Source: an uncultured Paraprevotella sp. (GTDB lineage: Bacteria; Bacteroidota; Bacteroidia; Bacteroidales; Bacteroidaceae). From it: a stretch of DNA of 56,033 nt. Both the position numbers and the translations under genes were made by a program. The stretch is taken from assembly GCA_944321525.1 (NCBI GenBank), contig CALULQ010000025.1:1-56033 (forward strand), read 5' to 3'. The notes beneath the pieces are model-generated. The model was given only the letters and a program-made list of their open reading frames with translations, made no database searches and was not told the origin of the DNA. Positions 42,604 to 51,627 of this stretch are shown in pieces (within the stretch, counting starts at the first letter, position 1; each line of letters opens with the position of its first letter).

Positions 42604-42637
42604 GAAAGGCAAAGGACGGAAACGCCCTTTGCCTTTC
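42604..42637 (+). terminator. Hairpin after the fimbrillin gene
   Basis: Perfect 12-bp arms GAAAGGCAAAGG (42604-42615) and CCTTTGCCTTTC (42626-42637); the T run after it is weak. Confidence 0.6.
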
Positions 42638-42681
42638 TCCGTTTATCGCCCGCCCCCGCCGGGAAAAACGGCCCGCGGAGG

Positions 42682-42710
42682 GGAAAAGCCCCGCCGGGGC
42701 GGCTTTTTCC
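42682..42710 (+). terminator. Second hairpin terminator after the fimbrial locus
   Basis: Stem GGAAAAGCC / GGCTTTTTCC around a GC-rich loop, with the T run inside the 3' arm. Between here and 42835 the spacer holds only a TATCTTTA (42764-42771) that may be a degenerate -7 box for the next gene. Confidence 0.65.
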
Positions 42711-42834
42711 GCCGCTCCCCGCAAATTTCCGCCGGAAAAGCCCCTGCCTTGCATAAAAATGCGTATCTTTAGAAACCGGGGACGCCTCAGCGGCCGCCCC
42801 GCCGCCGGAATCATCAACAAAAAAAGACAGAAAA

Positions 42835-44484
42835 ATGAGACTGAGAACACATGTGCTGGCGCTCCTGCTGCCGTTCGTCCTGCTTTCATGCTCGGAACGG
42901 AAGGGAAACGCCTACAACCCCGCGCTGCTGGCGCTGGAACGTGCCTTGGACAAGACCCCCGAAAGCACCGCCGCCGAAGTGCTGCGGACCGACACGCTCG
43001 CCATGGGCGAGGCCGACAAGGCGCTCTACCACTTCCTGCTGATAAAGGCCCGCGCACTCGCCCCCGACGCCATGCCGGGCCCGCGCGACGAACCGGTCCT
43101 GCCGCTGGCCCACTTCGAGGCCCGCAACGATTCGGCACGCCTGTGCCGGATATACTTCTACATGGGCCGGATATACGTGAGGAACTACGCCTTCTTCAGG
43201 GGCAACAACAGCTACCGCCAAGCCGAAAAGTTCGCCGGAAGCGACAGGCGGATGCTCGCGGCCATCAAAATCGGCGAAGCGCACATCTACCGCTTCAAGA
43301 TGATGCACGACGACGAAGAGAAGTGCCTGCAGGAGGCTTACGCGCTCGCCAGCAGCCTGAACGACTCGCTCCTCATGGCCGACGCCATGCACGAGCTGGC
43401 CGAAGTGCACATCGCCAAAGGCGACCTGCCGCTGGCCGAAGAGAGGCTGCGCGGGGCACTGGCCCTGTTGCCGCACCACCCCGAGCGGCGGGCCGAATGC
43501 CACAAGGACATGGGACGGGTGTACATGGGCATGGACCAGCTGGACGAGGCCCTGCGCAGCCTGGACCTGGCACAGGAAGAGGCCCAAACCGAGGAGATGG
43601 AGCGGGACTGCGGCATCATCCGGGGCTACATCTGCCTGAAGATGCACCGCCTGAAGGAAGCCGGACACTTCTTCCAGGAAAACGTGGAAAAGCTCCCGCT
43701 GATGGAACGGCACAAGGTGTTCTTCCAGATGGCCCGGCTCAAAAGGGAAGAGGGCGACCTGCAGGCTGCATGGGACTACGCACAAAGGAGCATCGCCAGC
43801 CGGGACTCCATGGCCGAAGACAGCAAGACGGGATACATCAGCAACCTGAACGCCTTTCAGGAACACGAGAGGCAGCAAAAGAGAATCGAACGGATGAACG
43901 CCGAACTGGCGCACATGGAGCTGACGTTCTACCGGCTGGCCACGGCGCTGTCGCTGGTCCTGGTGGTTTCGGCCTCGCTCATTTTCCACTTCAAACACAG
44001 CAAAAGGAAAGTGGAAGTGGCCTTGAAAGAAAAAGAACTGGCCGTGGCACGGCTGCAGAACAGCCGTTGGGAAAGCGAAGTGAAATACCTCAGGGAGAAA
44101 CACGAACGGGAGGTGGCCGAAATCGAATCGCTGAACCAGACGCTCGAATACTACAAGCGGCTGAACGCTCTGACCGTGCCCATACTGATGAAAAGCCGCA
44201 ACTCGCAAGGCTCCGTCCACCTGCAGGAAGAGGAATGGGACATCATCGTGCAAAACGCGGACGCTTGCTTCAACCACTTCACCCACCGGCTAAAGGAAGC
44301 TTTCCCGGACCTGACGGAGGAGGAAATACGCTTCATCTGCCTGCTGAAGATGGAATTCCCCATCGCCTCGCTCTCCGAAGTGTACCACATTGCCAAGGGG
44401 AGCATCTCACGAAAGAAGATGCGGCTCAAGGAGAAAATGCACATCGAGGACACCACGCTGGACGACTTCATCCGCCAGTTCTGA
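42835..44484 (+). CDS. TPR protein with one membrane helix, coiled coil and HTH-like C-terminus (probable regulator)
   Basis: The 549-residue protein has a lipobox-like N-terminus (FVLLSC, Cys19), TPR-like helical repeats (about 90-330; YFYMGRIYVRNYAFFRGNNSY, AMHELAEVHIAKGDLPLAEERL, HKDMGRVYMGMDQLDEAL), one transmembrane helix (about 365-386), a charged coiled coil (about 388-445), and a C-terminal domain (LTEEEIRFICLLKMEFPIASLSEVYHIAKGSISRKKMRLKEKM) that looks like a LuxR-type HTH. Such TPR/TM/HTH proteins are frequent next to fimbrial genes in Bacteroides and may regulate them directly. The lipobox conflicts with a cytoplasmic HTH only if the TPR part were not periplasmic, so the topology is consistent: TPR outside, HTH inside. 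Confidence 0.75.
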   Translation: MRLRTHVLALLLPFVLLSCSERKGNAYNPALLALERALDKTPESTAAEVLRTDTLAMGEADKALYHFLLIKARALAPDAMPGPRDEPVLPLAHFEARNDSARLCRIYFYMGRIYVRNYAFFRGNNSYRQAEKFAGSDRRMLAAIKIGEAHIYRFKMMHDDEEKCLQEAYALASSLNDSLLMADAMHELAEVHIAKGDLPLAEERLRGALALLPHHPERRAECHKDMGRVYMGMDQLDEALRSLDLAQEEAQTEEMERDCGIIRGYICLKMHRLKEAGHFFQENVEKLPLMERHKVFFQMARLKREEGDLQAAWDYAQRSIASRDSMAEDSKTGYISNLNAFQEHERQQKRIERMNAELAHMELTFYRLATALSLVLVVSASLIFHFKHSKRKVEVALKEKELAVARLQNSRWESEVKYLREKHEREVAEIESLNQTLEYYKRLNALTVPILMKSRNSQGSVHLQEEEWDIIVQNADACFNHFTHRLKEAFPDLTEEEIRFICLLKMEFPIASLSEVYHIAKGSISRKKMRLKEKMHIEDTTLDDFIRQF

Positions 44485-44647
44485 CAACGGACGGAGCACT
44501 CAAGGGAGAAAAATCCACACTTTCCTCTTTCCAAAAAACAACTGGGCGACAACCGCTGCATGCAGGCCGCATGCACGGCGCCCCTGTCCCTGATTACGGG
44601 CGAAAGCGGACTGCAGGGTGCCGCCACGCCGCGCGGAGCATTTCGCT

Positions 44648-44709
44648 GTACTTTGCGGAGAGCACTCGAGTACTTGCCGCAGAGTACTCAAGTACTCCCC
44701 GCAAAGTAC
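44648..44709. repeat. Extragenic palindrome, copy D (62 nt)
   Basis: Long form with two centres 22 nt apart (CTCGAG then CTCAAG). It is nearly identical to copy E at 53638-53699. It lies between the convergent TPR regulator and beta-lactamase operon. The rest of 44485-44886 shows only a short GC-rich inverted repeat near 44755-44769 and the terminator at 44815-44837. Confidence 0.92.
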
Positions 44710-44814
44710 TTTTTCGTTCCGCGCACGGGCCGGCACGGTCCTGCGCCCTTCCCTGCCTGCCGCGCAGGCAAGACACAGGCCCGTTTCCCGGGTCTGTAAA
44801 GTTGAGAGTGAGTA

Positions 44815-44837
44815 GGTAAAAACAGCCCTTCGGGGCT
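44815..44837 (-). terminator. Terminator of the beta-lactamase operon
   Basis: On the minus strand AGCCC-CGAA-GGGCT is followed by G and five T. It lies 50 nt beyond the beta-lactamase stop. Confidence 0.75.
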
Positions 44838-44886
44838 TAAAGAATACATTACAAAAGAAACAGGGAGCGTTTCTTGCGCCGCTTTT

Positions 44887-45795
44887 CTATTTCCCCGCGG
44901 CATAGCGGTAGACGGCTTCCGACACGTCGGCAATGATGCGCGCCGTGGCCTCGTCGCTCTCCGCGGAGTCGCGCACCAGCACGGCGATAGTATAGCGGCG
45001 CCCGCCGGGCAGGACGACAAAGCCCACGTCGTTCAGCCCGATGATACACCCTTGGGCGTTGCGGTCGCCCGTGCCCGTCTTGTGACCCACGACGGCGCCC
45101 GTCCCGGCAAGCGGCGCCGGCAGGCGGTCGAGCCCCGTCCGGCAGGCCGTCATGGTTTTCCTGATGAAATCCGGCAGGCCGCCCTCGGGCGACGGGCGGG
45201 CCACCAGCCACTCCAAGAGGCGCACGGCCTCGAGAGGCGTGGTCCAGTTGCGGTAACACGCCTGCTCGTCGCGGTGCATGTCGGCTTCCGTGGACTGGAC
45301 GGCGAAGTGGCGCAGCCCGATGCCGCGCAAGCAACTGTCGGTGGCGGCAGGTCCGCCAAACTCGCGGAACAGGATGTCGCAGGCATTGTTGTCGCTCAGG
45401 AGCAAGGTGTACTCCAGCAATTCGGCCACGGAGAGCCGCACGCCCCCGTCGGGATACTTGTCGCGCAGGGGGCTGTAGGTGTCCGGCCGCAAGTCGTCCC
45501 GCCCGATGTCGAGCAACGTGTCGGGCGAGGCTCCCCGCCGCTCCAGGGCGTCGGCCACGGCCACCGCCTGGTGGAGCTTCACCACGCTCATCATCGGGTA
45601 GCGCGCGTCGTTGTTCACCGTCAGCGTGTCGCGCCCGTCGAGCACCACGGCTATGCCCACCCGCGCGTCCGCTCCTGCCGCCAGCTGTTCCAACCGTTGC
45701 CGCAGGTCGTGGAGCGCCTGTGCGCCCGCCGCGAGGCCAACCGCCAGGAAGCAGCAGGCAAGCGCCGCCAGCCTTATCGCCCCTGTCCTCCTCAT
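44887..45795 (-). CDS. Class A beta-lactamase, CfxA/CblA-like
   Basis: The 302-residue periplasmic enzyme has a signal peptide (RLAALACCFLAVGLAAGA) and all class A landmarks: Ser70-V-V-Lys73, Ser134-Asp135-Asn136, Glu170 in the omega-loop (S-T-E-A-D-M), and Lys239-Thr-Gly. The Y-x-N-W-T-x-P-L-x-A segment after the omega-loop is typical of the Bacteroidota subclass A2 enzymes (CfxA, CblA, PER relatives). It hydrolyses beta-lactam rings; the spectrum cannot be read from sequence. Its ATG overlaps the stop of the upstream small gene (ATGA), so it sits in a chromosomal operon with a lipase and a small protein, and no mobile element is visible around it. Confidence 0.92.
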   Translation of the reverse strand: MRRTGAIRLAALACCFLAVGLAAGAQALHDLRQRLEQLAAGADARVGIAVVLDGRDTLTVNNDARYPMMSVVKLHQAVAVADALERRGASPDTLLDIGRDDLRPDTYSPLRDKYPDGGVRLSVAELLEYTLLLSDNNACDILFREFGGPAATDSCLRGIGLRHFAVQSTEADMHRDEQACYRNWTTPLEAVRLLEWLVARPSPEGGLPDFIRKTMTACRTGLDRLPAPLAGTGAVVGHKTGTGDRNAQGCIIGLNDVGFVVLPGGRRYTIAVLVRDSAESDEATARIIADVSEAVYRYAAGK

Positions 45796-46097
45796 TCCAC
45801 TCCCTGTTCCTTCAGGCGCTGGCGAATGAGTTCGAGATGCGCCACGTAGCCGCTGAAGGTGACCGACGTCACTCCGTCGGCCTGCGCTTTCAGCAAGGCC
45901 GAAAAGGCCCTCACCGTGCGGGGCAGGTCGGCCGTGCGCGTGGCGGGGTCCAGCTGCATCGTGGCCGGCAGGCGGTCCATGCGCTCGGCGAACCATGCCA
46001 ACAGGCTTTTCACTTCTTCCTTACTGTATTCGGGCTTATACACGGCGGGCTTCCCCTCCGTCGCCGCCCCTTGCTGCGATATGTCTTCTTCTGCCAT
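45792..46097 (-). CDS. Small conserved protein, DUF6965-like
   Basis: The 101-residue protein has an acidic, disordered N-terminus and a helical core (EEVKSLLAWFAERMDRLPATMQLDPATRTADLPRTVRAFSALLKA...LIRQRLKEQ). The 'LPxTxQLxPxxxxxDxPxxv' pattern resembles the small Bacteroidales family I know as DUF6965; this match is from memory. No signal peptide or membrane helix. It is 6 nt after the patatin gene and overlaps the beta-lactamase start, so it is part of the operon; its role is unknown. Confidence 0.65.
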   Translation of the reverse strand: MAEEDISQQGAATEGKPAVYKPEYSKEEVKSLLAWFAERMDRLPATMQLDPATRTADLPRTVRAFSALLKAQADGVTSVTFSGYVAHLELIRQRLKEQGVE

Positions 46098-46103
46098 CTG
46101 TCT

Positions 46104-46964
46104 TTATTGCCAAAGGTTGTCCAATGTGCGCCCCCGCAGGGCTTTTTCGGCCTGTGCGTAGCCTTCCTCGTAGAGCGCCGTGAGCTTCGCCGTGTTGTCT
46201 TCCAGCCGATCCACCTCCAGTTCGCCGGACGGGCGTATGGCCAAAATGCGGCCTTCGTCTTCCAAACGCTCCACCAGTTCCAGCTGCCGGTTGTAGCATT
46301 CGCTCCGCCGGGCGAGCGCCGCCCTCAGTTCGGGGAAACGGCGGTAGATGAACCACGGCGCCTTCACGTTCCGTCCCTGCTTGCGGTAGCCCCTGTGGCG
46401 CGTGAGCACCACCACGCACCGCCCGAATCCCCTCGCCATGGCGCGCTCCACGGGGATGGAGTCCACGATGCCCCCGTCGAGCATGGGCATGCGGTCCACC
46501 ATCACCACCGGACACACGTAGGGCAGGCTGCTCGAGGCCTTGGCGATGCGCACCAGCCGGCGGTAGTCGTTCTTCTCCTGCAGGTAGGCGGGCAATCCCG
46601 TGAGGCAGTTGGTGGTGACCATCTCGAACTCGCCCGGATTGGCCTTGTAGGCCTCGAAGTCGTAGGGCACGAGCCTTTCGGGGAAGTCCTGATAGAGCAG
46701 CTTTTGGTCGAGTATGCTGTGCTGCGTCCACAAATATTTCAGCCCGATGTATTTATACTGCTTGAGCATGTCAATGTTGCTATACTTGGCCCTTCCCCTC
46801 TGGCGGCTCATGTACGACAATCCGTTGCACGCCCCGGCAGACACGCCCACCGTGTAGGGGAAACTCCAGCCGTTGTCCAGCAGCCAGTCCAGCACGCCGC
46901 AGGTGAACACCCCGCGCATGCCACCGCCTTCCAACACCAAACCCGTACGAATCTCTCTTTCCAT
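46104..46964 (-). CDS. Patatin-like phospholipase (RssA/YjjU-type)
   Basis: The 286-residue protein has the patatin oxyanion loop G-G-G-M-R-G (13-18), nucleophile Ser42 in G-V-S-A-G and catalytic Asp163 in D-G-G. SSSLPYVCPVV and GIVDSIPVERA are also typical. No signal peptide is present, so it acts in the cytoplasm or at the inner membrane. The frame is open to 47009; I prefer ATG 46964 because MEREIRTGLVLEGGG is the usual start of the family. It is the first gene of the operon with the DUF6965-like and beta-lactamase genes. Confidence 0.92.
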   Translation of the reverse strand: MEREIRTGLVLEGGGMRGVFTCGVLDWLLDNGWSFPYTVGVSAGACNGLSYMSRQRGRAKYSNIDMLKQYKYIGLKYLWTQHSILDQKLLYQDFPERLVPYDFEAYKANPGEFEMVTTNCLTGLPAYLQEKNDYRRLVRIAKASSSLPYVCPVVMVDRMPMLDGGIVDSIPVERAMARGFGRCVVVLTRHRGYRKQGRNVKAPWFIYRRFPELRAALARRSECYNRQLELVERLEDEGRILAIRPSGELEVDRLEDNTAKLTALYEEGYAQAEKALRGRTLDNLWQ

Positions 46965-47066
46965 GATAATTATTCCTAATTTAATAGGTAAAGGTAAGCA
47001 AAAATCCAACGGAAATCCCTATTTTTGCATACTTTATCAAAAGTTTCACCTTTAAACGACCTTAAT

Positions 47067-48470
47067 ATGTTATTCGACAAAGAAACCTACGTTGCCCGGC
47101 GCAGCAAGCTGAAACAGCAAGTGAAAGAAGGACTCATCCTGCTTTTCGGCAACAACGAGGCTCCGGCCAACTACCCGGCCAATGCCTATAAATACCGGCA
47201 AGACAGCTGCTTCCTCTACTTCTACGGACAGCACCGCGAAGGACTGGCGGGAGTGATTGACGTGGACAACGACAGGGAATACTTCTTCGGCGACGACATC
47301 GACATCGAAGACATCGTGTGGTTCGGAGCCGTGGACAGCGTGGCCGACCTGGCCGCGCAAAGTGGCGTGGCCGAAAGCGCGCCGATGGGACGGCTGGCCG
47401 ACATCGTGGGAGAGGCACGCGCCAAGGGGCGGAAAATCCACTTCCTGCCCCCTTACCGCCACGACCTGATGATTCAGCTCATGGACCTGACGGGCATACA
47501 CCCTGCGCGGCAACGCGAAGAGGCCTCGCTGGAACTCATCAGGGCCGTCATCGACCAGCGCGCGGTGAAAAGCCCCGCCGAAATCGAGGAAATAGAACGG
47601 GCCTGTGCCATAGGCCACGAAATGCACACCACGGCCATGAGGCTGTGCCGGCCGGGCGTCACCGAACAGTTCATCGCCGGCACCATCAGCGGCATAGCAT
47701 CGGCCAAAGGCTGCATGCCCAGCTTCCCCACCATCCTGTCCATGCACGGGGAAATCATGCACGGCTACCCCATGCCGCGCCCGCTGGAGGCCGGACGCCT
47801 GATGCTCTGCGACGCGGGGGCTGAAACCAACGAGAACTATTGCTCCGACAACACGCGCACCACGCCCATCAGCGGCAAATTCACCACGCGGCAACGGGAA
47901 ATCTACAGCATCGTGGAAGCCTGCCACGACCACGTGCTCGACATCGCCCGCCCCGGAATGAAGTGGTGGGACGTGCACTTCAGCGTGGCACGCCTCATGA
48001 CCGAACGCCTCAAGGAAATCGGACTGATGAAGGGCGACACGGAAGAGGCCGTCAGCAACGGGGCACACGCCATGTTCTTCCCCCACGGACTGGGGCACAT
48101 GATGGGCATGGACGTGCACGACATGGAAGGCCTCGGACAGCAATACGTAGGCTTCGACGACGAAGTGAGGCCCTCGACGCAGTTCGGCACCAACTGCCTG
48201 CGCTGCGGGCGGAGGCTGCAAGAGGGATGGGTCATGACCGACGAACCGGGCATCTACTTCATCCCCGCGCTCATCGACGAATGGAAAAGCAAGGGGCTGC
48301 ACCGCGACTTCATCAACTACGACCTGCTCGAAACGTACAAAGACTTCGGGGGCATCCGCATAGAGGACGACATCCTCATCACGGCCGACGGATGCCGCAT
48401 GCTGGGACGGGAACGGATTCCCTACCACACCGACGAACTGGAGGCCTTCCTGGCACAACGCGCAAACTAA
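47067..48470 (+). CDS. pepP: Xaa-Pro aminopeptidase, M24 family
   Basis: The 467-residue enzyme has the creatinase-like N-terminal domain (FGNNEAPANYPANAYKYRQDSCFLYFYG) and the M24 catalytic domain with the five metal ligands: Asp in C-D-A-G-A-E-T, Asp in C-S-D-N-T-R-T, His in P-H-G-L-G-H, Glu in M-T-D-E-P-G and Glu in I-R-I-E-D-D. It removes N-terminal residues before proline in the cytoplasm. The start is ATG 47067 (MLFDKETYVARR); the 14 extra upstream codons overlap promoter sequence, including a TATTTTTG at 47020-47027. The secreted C1 peptidase follows 24 nt downstream. Confidence 0.93.
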   Translation: MLFDKETYVARRSKLKQQVKEGLILLFGNNEAPANYPANAYKYRQDSCFLYFYGQHREGLAGVIDVDNDREYFFGDDIDIEDIVWFGAVDSVADLAAQSGVAESAPMGRLADIVGEARAKGRKIHFLPPYRHDLMIQLMDLTGIHPARQREEASLELIRAVIDQRAVKSPAEIEEIERACAIGHEMHTTAMRLCRPGVTEQFIAGTISGIASAKGCMPSFPTILSMHGEIMHGYPMPRPLEAGRLMLCDAGAETNENYCSDNTRTTPISGKFTTRQREIYSIVEACHDHVLDIARPGMKWWDVHFSVARLMTERLKEIGLMKGDTEEAVSNGAHAMFFPHGLGHMMGMDVHDMEGLGQQYVGFDDEVRPSTQFGTNCLRCGRRLQEGWVMTDEPGIYFIPALIDEWKSKGLHRDFINYDLLETYKDFGGIRIEDDILITADGCRMLGRERIPYHTDELEAFLAQRAN

Positions 48471-48494
48471 AGACAATTAACATAACAACAAACA

Positions 48495-49703
48495 ATGAAA
48501 AAACAACTCTTATTATTCGCAATGGCCTGCATGTCGCTCGGCGCTTCCGCCCAAGACAACGAGGCCAAAGCCGACAGCGGCTTCGTGTTCACCGTCGTGA
48601 AGGAAAACCCTATCACGTCCATCAAGAACCAGAACCAAAGCGGCACGTGCTGGTGCTTCAGCACACTCTCCTTCTTTGAATCCGAACTGCTCCGCCAAGG
48701 CAAGGGCGAGCACGACCTCTGCGAGATGTTCGTCGTGCACAAGACAATGGAAGACCGCGCCGCACAAACCGTCCGGACGCACGGCGACGTCTCCTACTCG
48801 CAAGGCGGAAGCTTCTACGACGTCGTATATTGCATGCAAAACTATGGCATCGTGCCGCAAGAGGCCATGCCGCAACCCGGCACGCTCTATGGCGACACCC
48901 TGCCCAACCACAACGAAGTGGACCTCGTGGCCACGGCTTTCATCGACGCGCTGGCCACCAGCAACCTGAAAAAGCTCTCGCCCGTGTGGAAACAGGCGTT
49001 CAGCGGCATCTACGACGCCTATCTGGGAAAATGCCCGGAAAAGTTCACTTACCAAGGCAAGGAATACACCCCGCAAAGCTACATGCAATCGCTGGGCCTG
49101 AACATGGACGACTATGTGTCGCTCGCTTCGTTCACCCATCACCCGTTCTACAAGCCCTTCGTCATCGAAGTGCAGGACAACTGGCGCTGGGCGCAGTCGT
49201 ACAACCTGCCTCTCGACGAACTGATGGAGGTGTTTGACAACGCCATCATGAACGGCTACACCATCGCCTGGGGCTCCGACGTGAGCGAAAGCGGCTTCAC
49301 CCGCGACGGCATCGCCGTCATGCCGGACGTGGAGCAGGCCGAAGACCTGGTGGGCTCCGACGCCGCACGCTGGCTCGGGCTGAGCAACAACGCCAAACGC
49401 GCCGAAATCGTCAAGAAACTGACGTCCAAGCCGCTCCCCGAGGTGAAGGTCACACAAGAAATGCGCCAGGAAGCCTACGACAACTGGGAAACCACCGACG
49501 ACCACGGCATGCAAATCTATGGCATCGCCAAAGACCAGAACGGAAAGGAATACTACATGGTGAAGAACTCGTGGGGAGAAGCCGGGAAATACAAGGGCAT
49601 CTGGTATGCATCCAAGGCTTTCGTGGCTTACAAAACAATGAACATACTGGTCAACAAGAACGCCGTGCCCAAAAACATCTTGAAAAAACTGGGACTCGAT
49701 TAA
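48495..49703 (+). CDS. Secreted C1-family aminopeptidase (PepC/bleomycin hydrolase-like)
   Basis: The 402-residue product has a signal peptide (MKKQLLLFAMACMSLGASA-Q), unlike cytoplasmic PepC. The papain-type catalytic residues are present: Cys52 in S-G-T-C-W-C-F-S, His in D-D-H-G-M-Q-I-Y-G, and Asn in M-V-K-N-S-W-G, with the oxyanion Gln in NQNQSG. Length and the large insertion between Cys and His fit the bleomycin hydrolase group. It probably trims peptides in the periplasm; with the adjacent Xaa-Pro aminopeptidase it forms a peptide-degradation pair. A very strong terminator follows. Confidence 0.92.
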   Translation: MKKQLLLFAMACMSLGASAQDNEAKADSGFVFTVVKENPITSIKNQNQSGTCWCFSTLSFFESELLRQGKGEHDLCEMFVVHKTMEDRAAQTVRTHGDVSYSQGGSFYDVVYCMQNYGIVPQEAMPQPGTLYGDTLPNHNEVDLVATAFIDALATSNLKKLSPVWKQAFSGIYDAYLGKCPEKFTYQGKEYTPQSYMQSLGLNMDDYVSLASFTHHPFYKPFVIEVQDNWRWAQSYNLPLDELMEVFDNAIMNGYTIAWGSDVSESGFTRDGIAVMPDVEQAEDLVGSDAARWLGLSNNAKRAEIVKKLTSKPLPEVKVTQEMRQEAYDNWETTDDHGMQIYGIAKDQNGKEYYMVKNSWGEAGKYKGIWYASKAFVAYKTMNILVNKNAVPKNILKKLGLD

Positions 49704-49749
49704 GGCCCTGCCTGACGATAGCCCCGTTCTCATAAAGAGAGTGAAAAGC

Positions 49750-49799
49750 AGCCGCAGTTTCCAAAATATAGTTGGAAACTGCGGCTTTCTTATATTTTT
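49750..49799 (+). terminator. Rho-independent terminator of the peptidase pair
   Basis: Perfect 13-bp stem AGCCGCAGTTTCC (49750-49762) with GGAAACTGCGGCT (49774-49786), followed by TTCTTATA and a long T run. Confidence 0.93.
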
Positions 49800-49882
49800 T
49801 TCCTAATTTTACGTGGATAAGCGCGCGGCCACGACACGCCACGCGCCCTGAGAGCGAAAAAAGAAAGAAAAAAATATATATA

Positions 49883-51607
49883 ATGAACTACAAATGGAAA
49901 TTGAATCCTCCTACACCAGAAAAGCAGGAAGCGGCTAACAGGCTGGCCAAAGAGCTGAACATCAGCCCTATCCTTGGGCTTCTCCTGATTGAACGCAACA
50001 TCACGACTGCGGCGGAAGCCAAAAGGTTTTTCCGACCCTCGCTAACAGAGCTCTACGACCCGTTCCTCCTGACGGACATGGACAAGGCCGTGGAACGGCT
50101 CAACAAGGCGCTGGGACGGAAAGAGCGGATTATGGTGTACGGAGACTACGACGTGGACGGCTGCACCGCCGTGGCCCTCGTTTACAAATTCTTACAACAG
50201 TTCTATTCCAACATCGATTACTACATCCCGAACCGCTATGAGGAAGGCTACGGAGTGTCGGTAAAAGGAATAGACTACGCCTACGAAACCGGAGTGAAGC
50301 TCATCATCGTGCTGGACTGCGGCATCAAGGCCGTCGACGAAATCGCATACGCCCAACAAAAGGGCATCGACTTCATCATCTGCGACCACCATGTGCCGGA
50401 CGAAATCCTGCCGCCCGCAGTGGCCATCCTGAACGCCAAGCGGTTCGACTCCACTTACCCCTACCCCCACCTTTCCGGATGCGGAGTGGGCTTCAAACTC
50501 ATGCAGGCTTTTGCCAAAAGCAACGGCATAGAGTTCTGCCAGCTCATCCCGCTGCTGGACCTTTGTGCCGTGAGCATCGCCTCGGACATCGTGCCCATCA
50601 TGGGCGAAAACCGCATCCTCGCCTACCACGGCCTGCGGCAGCTGAACGCCAACCCCAGCATCGGACTGAAGGCCATCATCGACGTGTGCGGTTTGTCGGA
50701 ACGGGAACTGACCATCAGCGACATCATCTTCAAGATTGGGCCGCGCATCAATGCCTCCGGACGCATTCAGAACGGGAAAGAGGCCGTGGCGCTGCTGGTG
50801 GAAAAGGACTACAAAACGGCGCACGAGATGGCGGAACAAATCAACCGCTACAACGAAATGCGCAAGGACTTGGACAAGACCATGACGGAAGAGGCCAACA
50901 GCATCGTGGAGAAACTGGACCAGCAGGGCGAACAGCGCTCCATCGTCATCTACAACGAGGAATGGCACAAGGGGGTCATCGGCATCGTGGCGTCGCGCCT
51001 GACGGAAATCTATTACCGCCCGTCGGTCGTCCTCACGCGCACCGACGACCTGGCCACCGGCTCGGCGCGTTCCGTATCGGGATTCGACGTCTACAAGGCC
51101 ATCGAAAGCTGCCGCGACCTGCTGGAGAACTTCGGCGGCCACACCTACGCTGCCGGCCTGTCCATGAAAGTGGAGAACGTGCCGGAGTTCCAGCGCCGGT
51201 TCGAAGCTTATGTGGAGGAGCACATCCTTCCGGAACAGACATCGGCCATACTGGACATCGACGCGCAAATCGACTTCAAAGACATCACGCACAAGTTCCA
51301 CCACGACCTGAAAAAGTTCAACCCGTTCGGCCCGGACAACGCCAAACCGCTGTTCTGCACCCTGCACGTCTACGACTACGGCACGAGCAAGGTGGTGGGG
51401 CGCGAGCAGGAGCACATCAAACTGGAACTGGTGGACAACAAAAGCAACAACGTGATGAACGGCATCGCGTTCGGGCAAAGCTCGCAAGCCCGCTACATCA
51501 AGACCAAAGGTTCGTTCGACATCTGCTATACCATTGAGGAGAACACCCACAAAAGGGGGGAAGTGCAGCTGCAAATCGAAGACATCCGACCGACGGAAAA
51601 AGAATAA
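49883..51607 (+). CDS. recJ: Single-stranded-DNA-specific exonuclease RecJ
   Basis: The 574-residue protein carries the DHH phosphoesterase motifs: D-Y-D-V-D-G at 88-93, V-L-D-C-G-I, D-H-H at 168-170, and the DHHA1 end with SVSGFDVYKAIESCRDLLENFGGHTYAAGLSM. It degrades single-stranded DNA 5' to 3' in recombination and mismatch repair. The start ATG 49883 follows an AT-rich leader; upstream frame extension is not needed. recQ starts 20 nt after its stop, a natural pairing because RecQ unwinding feeds RecJ digestion. Confidence 0.96.
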   Translation: MNYKWKLNPPTPEKQEAANRLAKELNISPILGLLLIERNITTAAEAKRFFRPSLTELYDPFLLTDMDKAVERLNKALGRKERIMVYGDYDVDGCTAVALVYKFLQQFYSNIDYYIPNRYEEGYGVSVKGIDYAYETGVKLIIVLDCGIKAVDEIAYAQQKGIDFIICDHHVPDEILPPAVAILNAKRFDSTYPYPHLSGCGVGFKLMQAFAKSNGIEFCQLIPLLDLCAVSIASDIVPIMGENRILAYHGLRQLNANPSIGLKAIIDVCGLSERELTISDIIFKIGPRINASGRIQNGKEAVALLVEKDYKTAHEMAEQINRYNEMRKDLDKTMTEEANSIVEKLDQQGEQRSIVIYNEEWHKGVIGIVASRLTEIYYRPSVVLTRTDDLATGSARSVSGFDVYKAIESCRDLLENFGGHTYAAGLSMKVENVPEFQRRFEAYVEEHILPEQTSAILDIDAQIDFKDITHKFHHDLKKFNPFGPDNAKPLFCTLHVYDYGTSKVVGREQEHIKLELVDNKSNNVMNGIAFGQSSQARYIKTKGSFDICYTIEENTHKRGEVQLQIEDIRPTEKE

Positions 51608-51627
51608 AGCAAGAAGACGCGGACAGC

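Noticed and set aside
42759..44819. 686-codon plus-strand frame overlapping the TPR regulator
   Set aside because: Alternative frame of a real gene; Arg/Gly/Pro-rich and runs through the palindrome D.
44887..46964. Beta-lactamase carried on a mobile element
   Set aside because: No transposase, integrase, terminal repeats or target duplication seen; the gene overlaps its operon neighbour.
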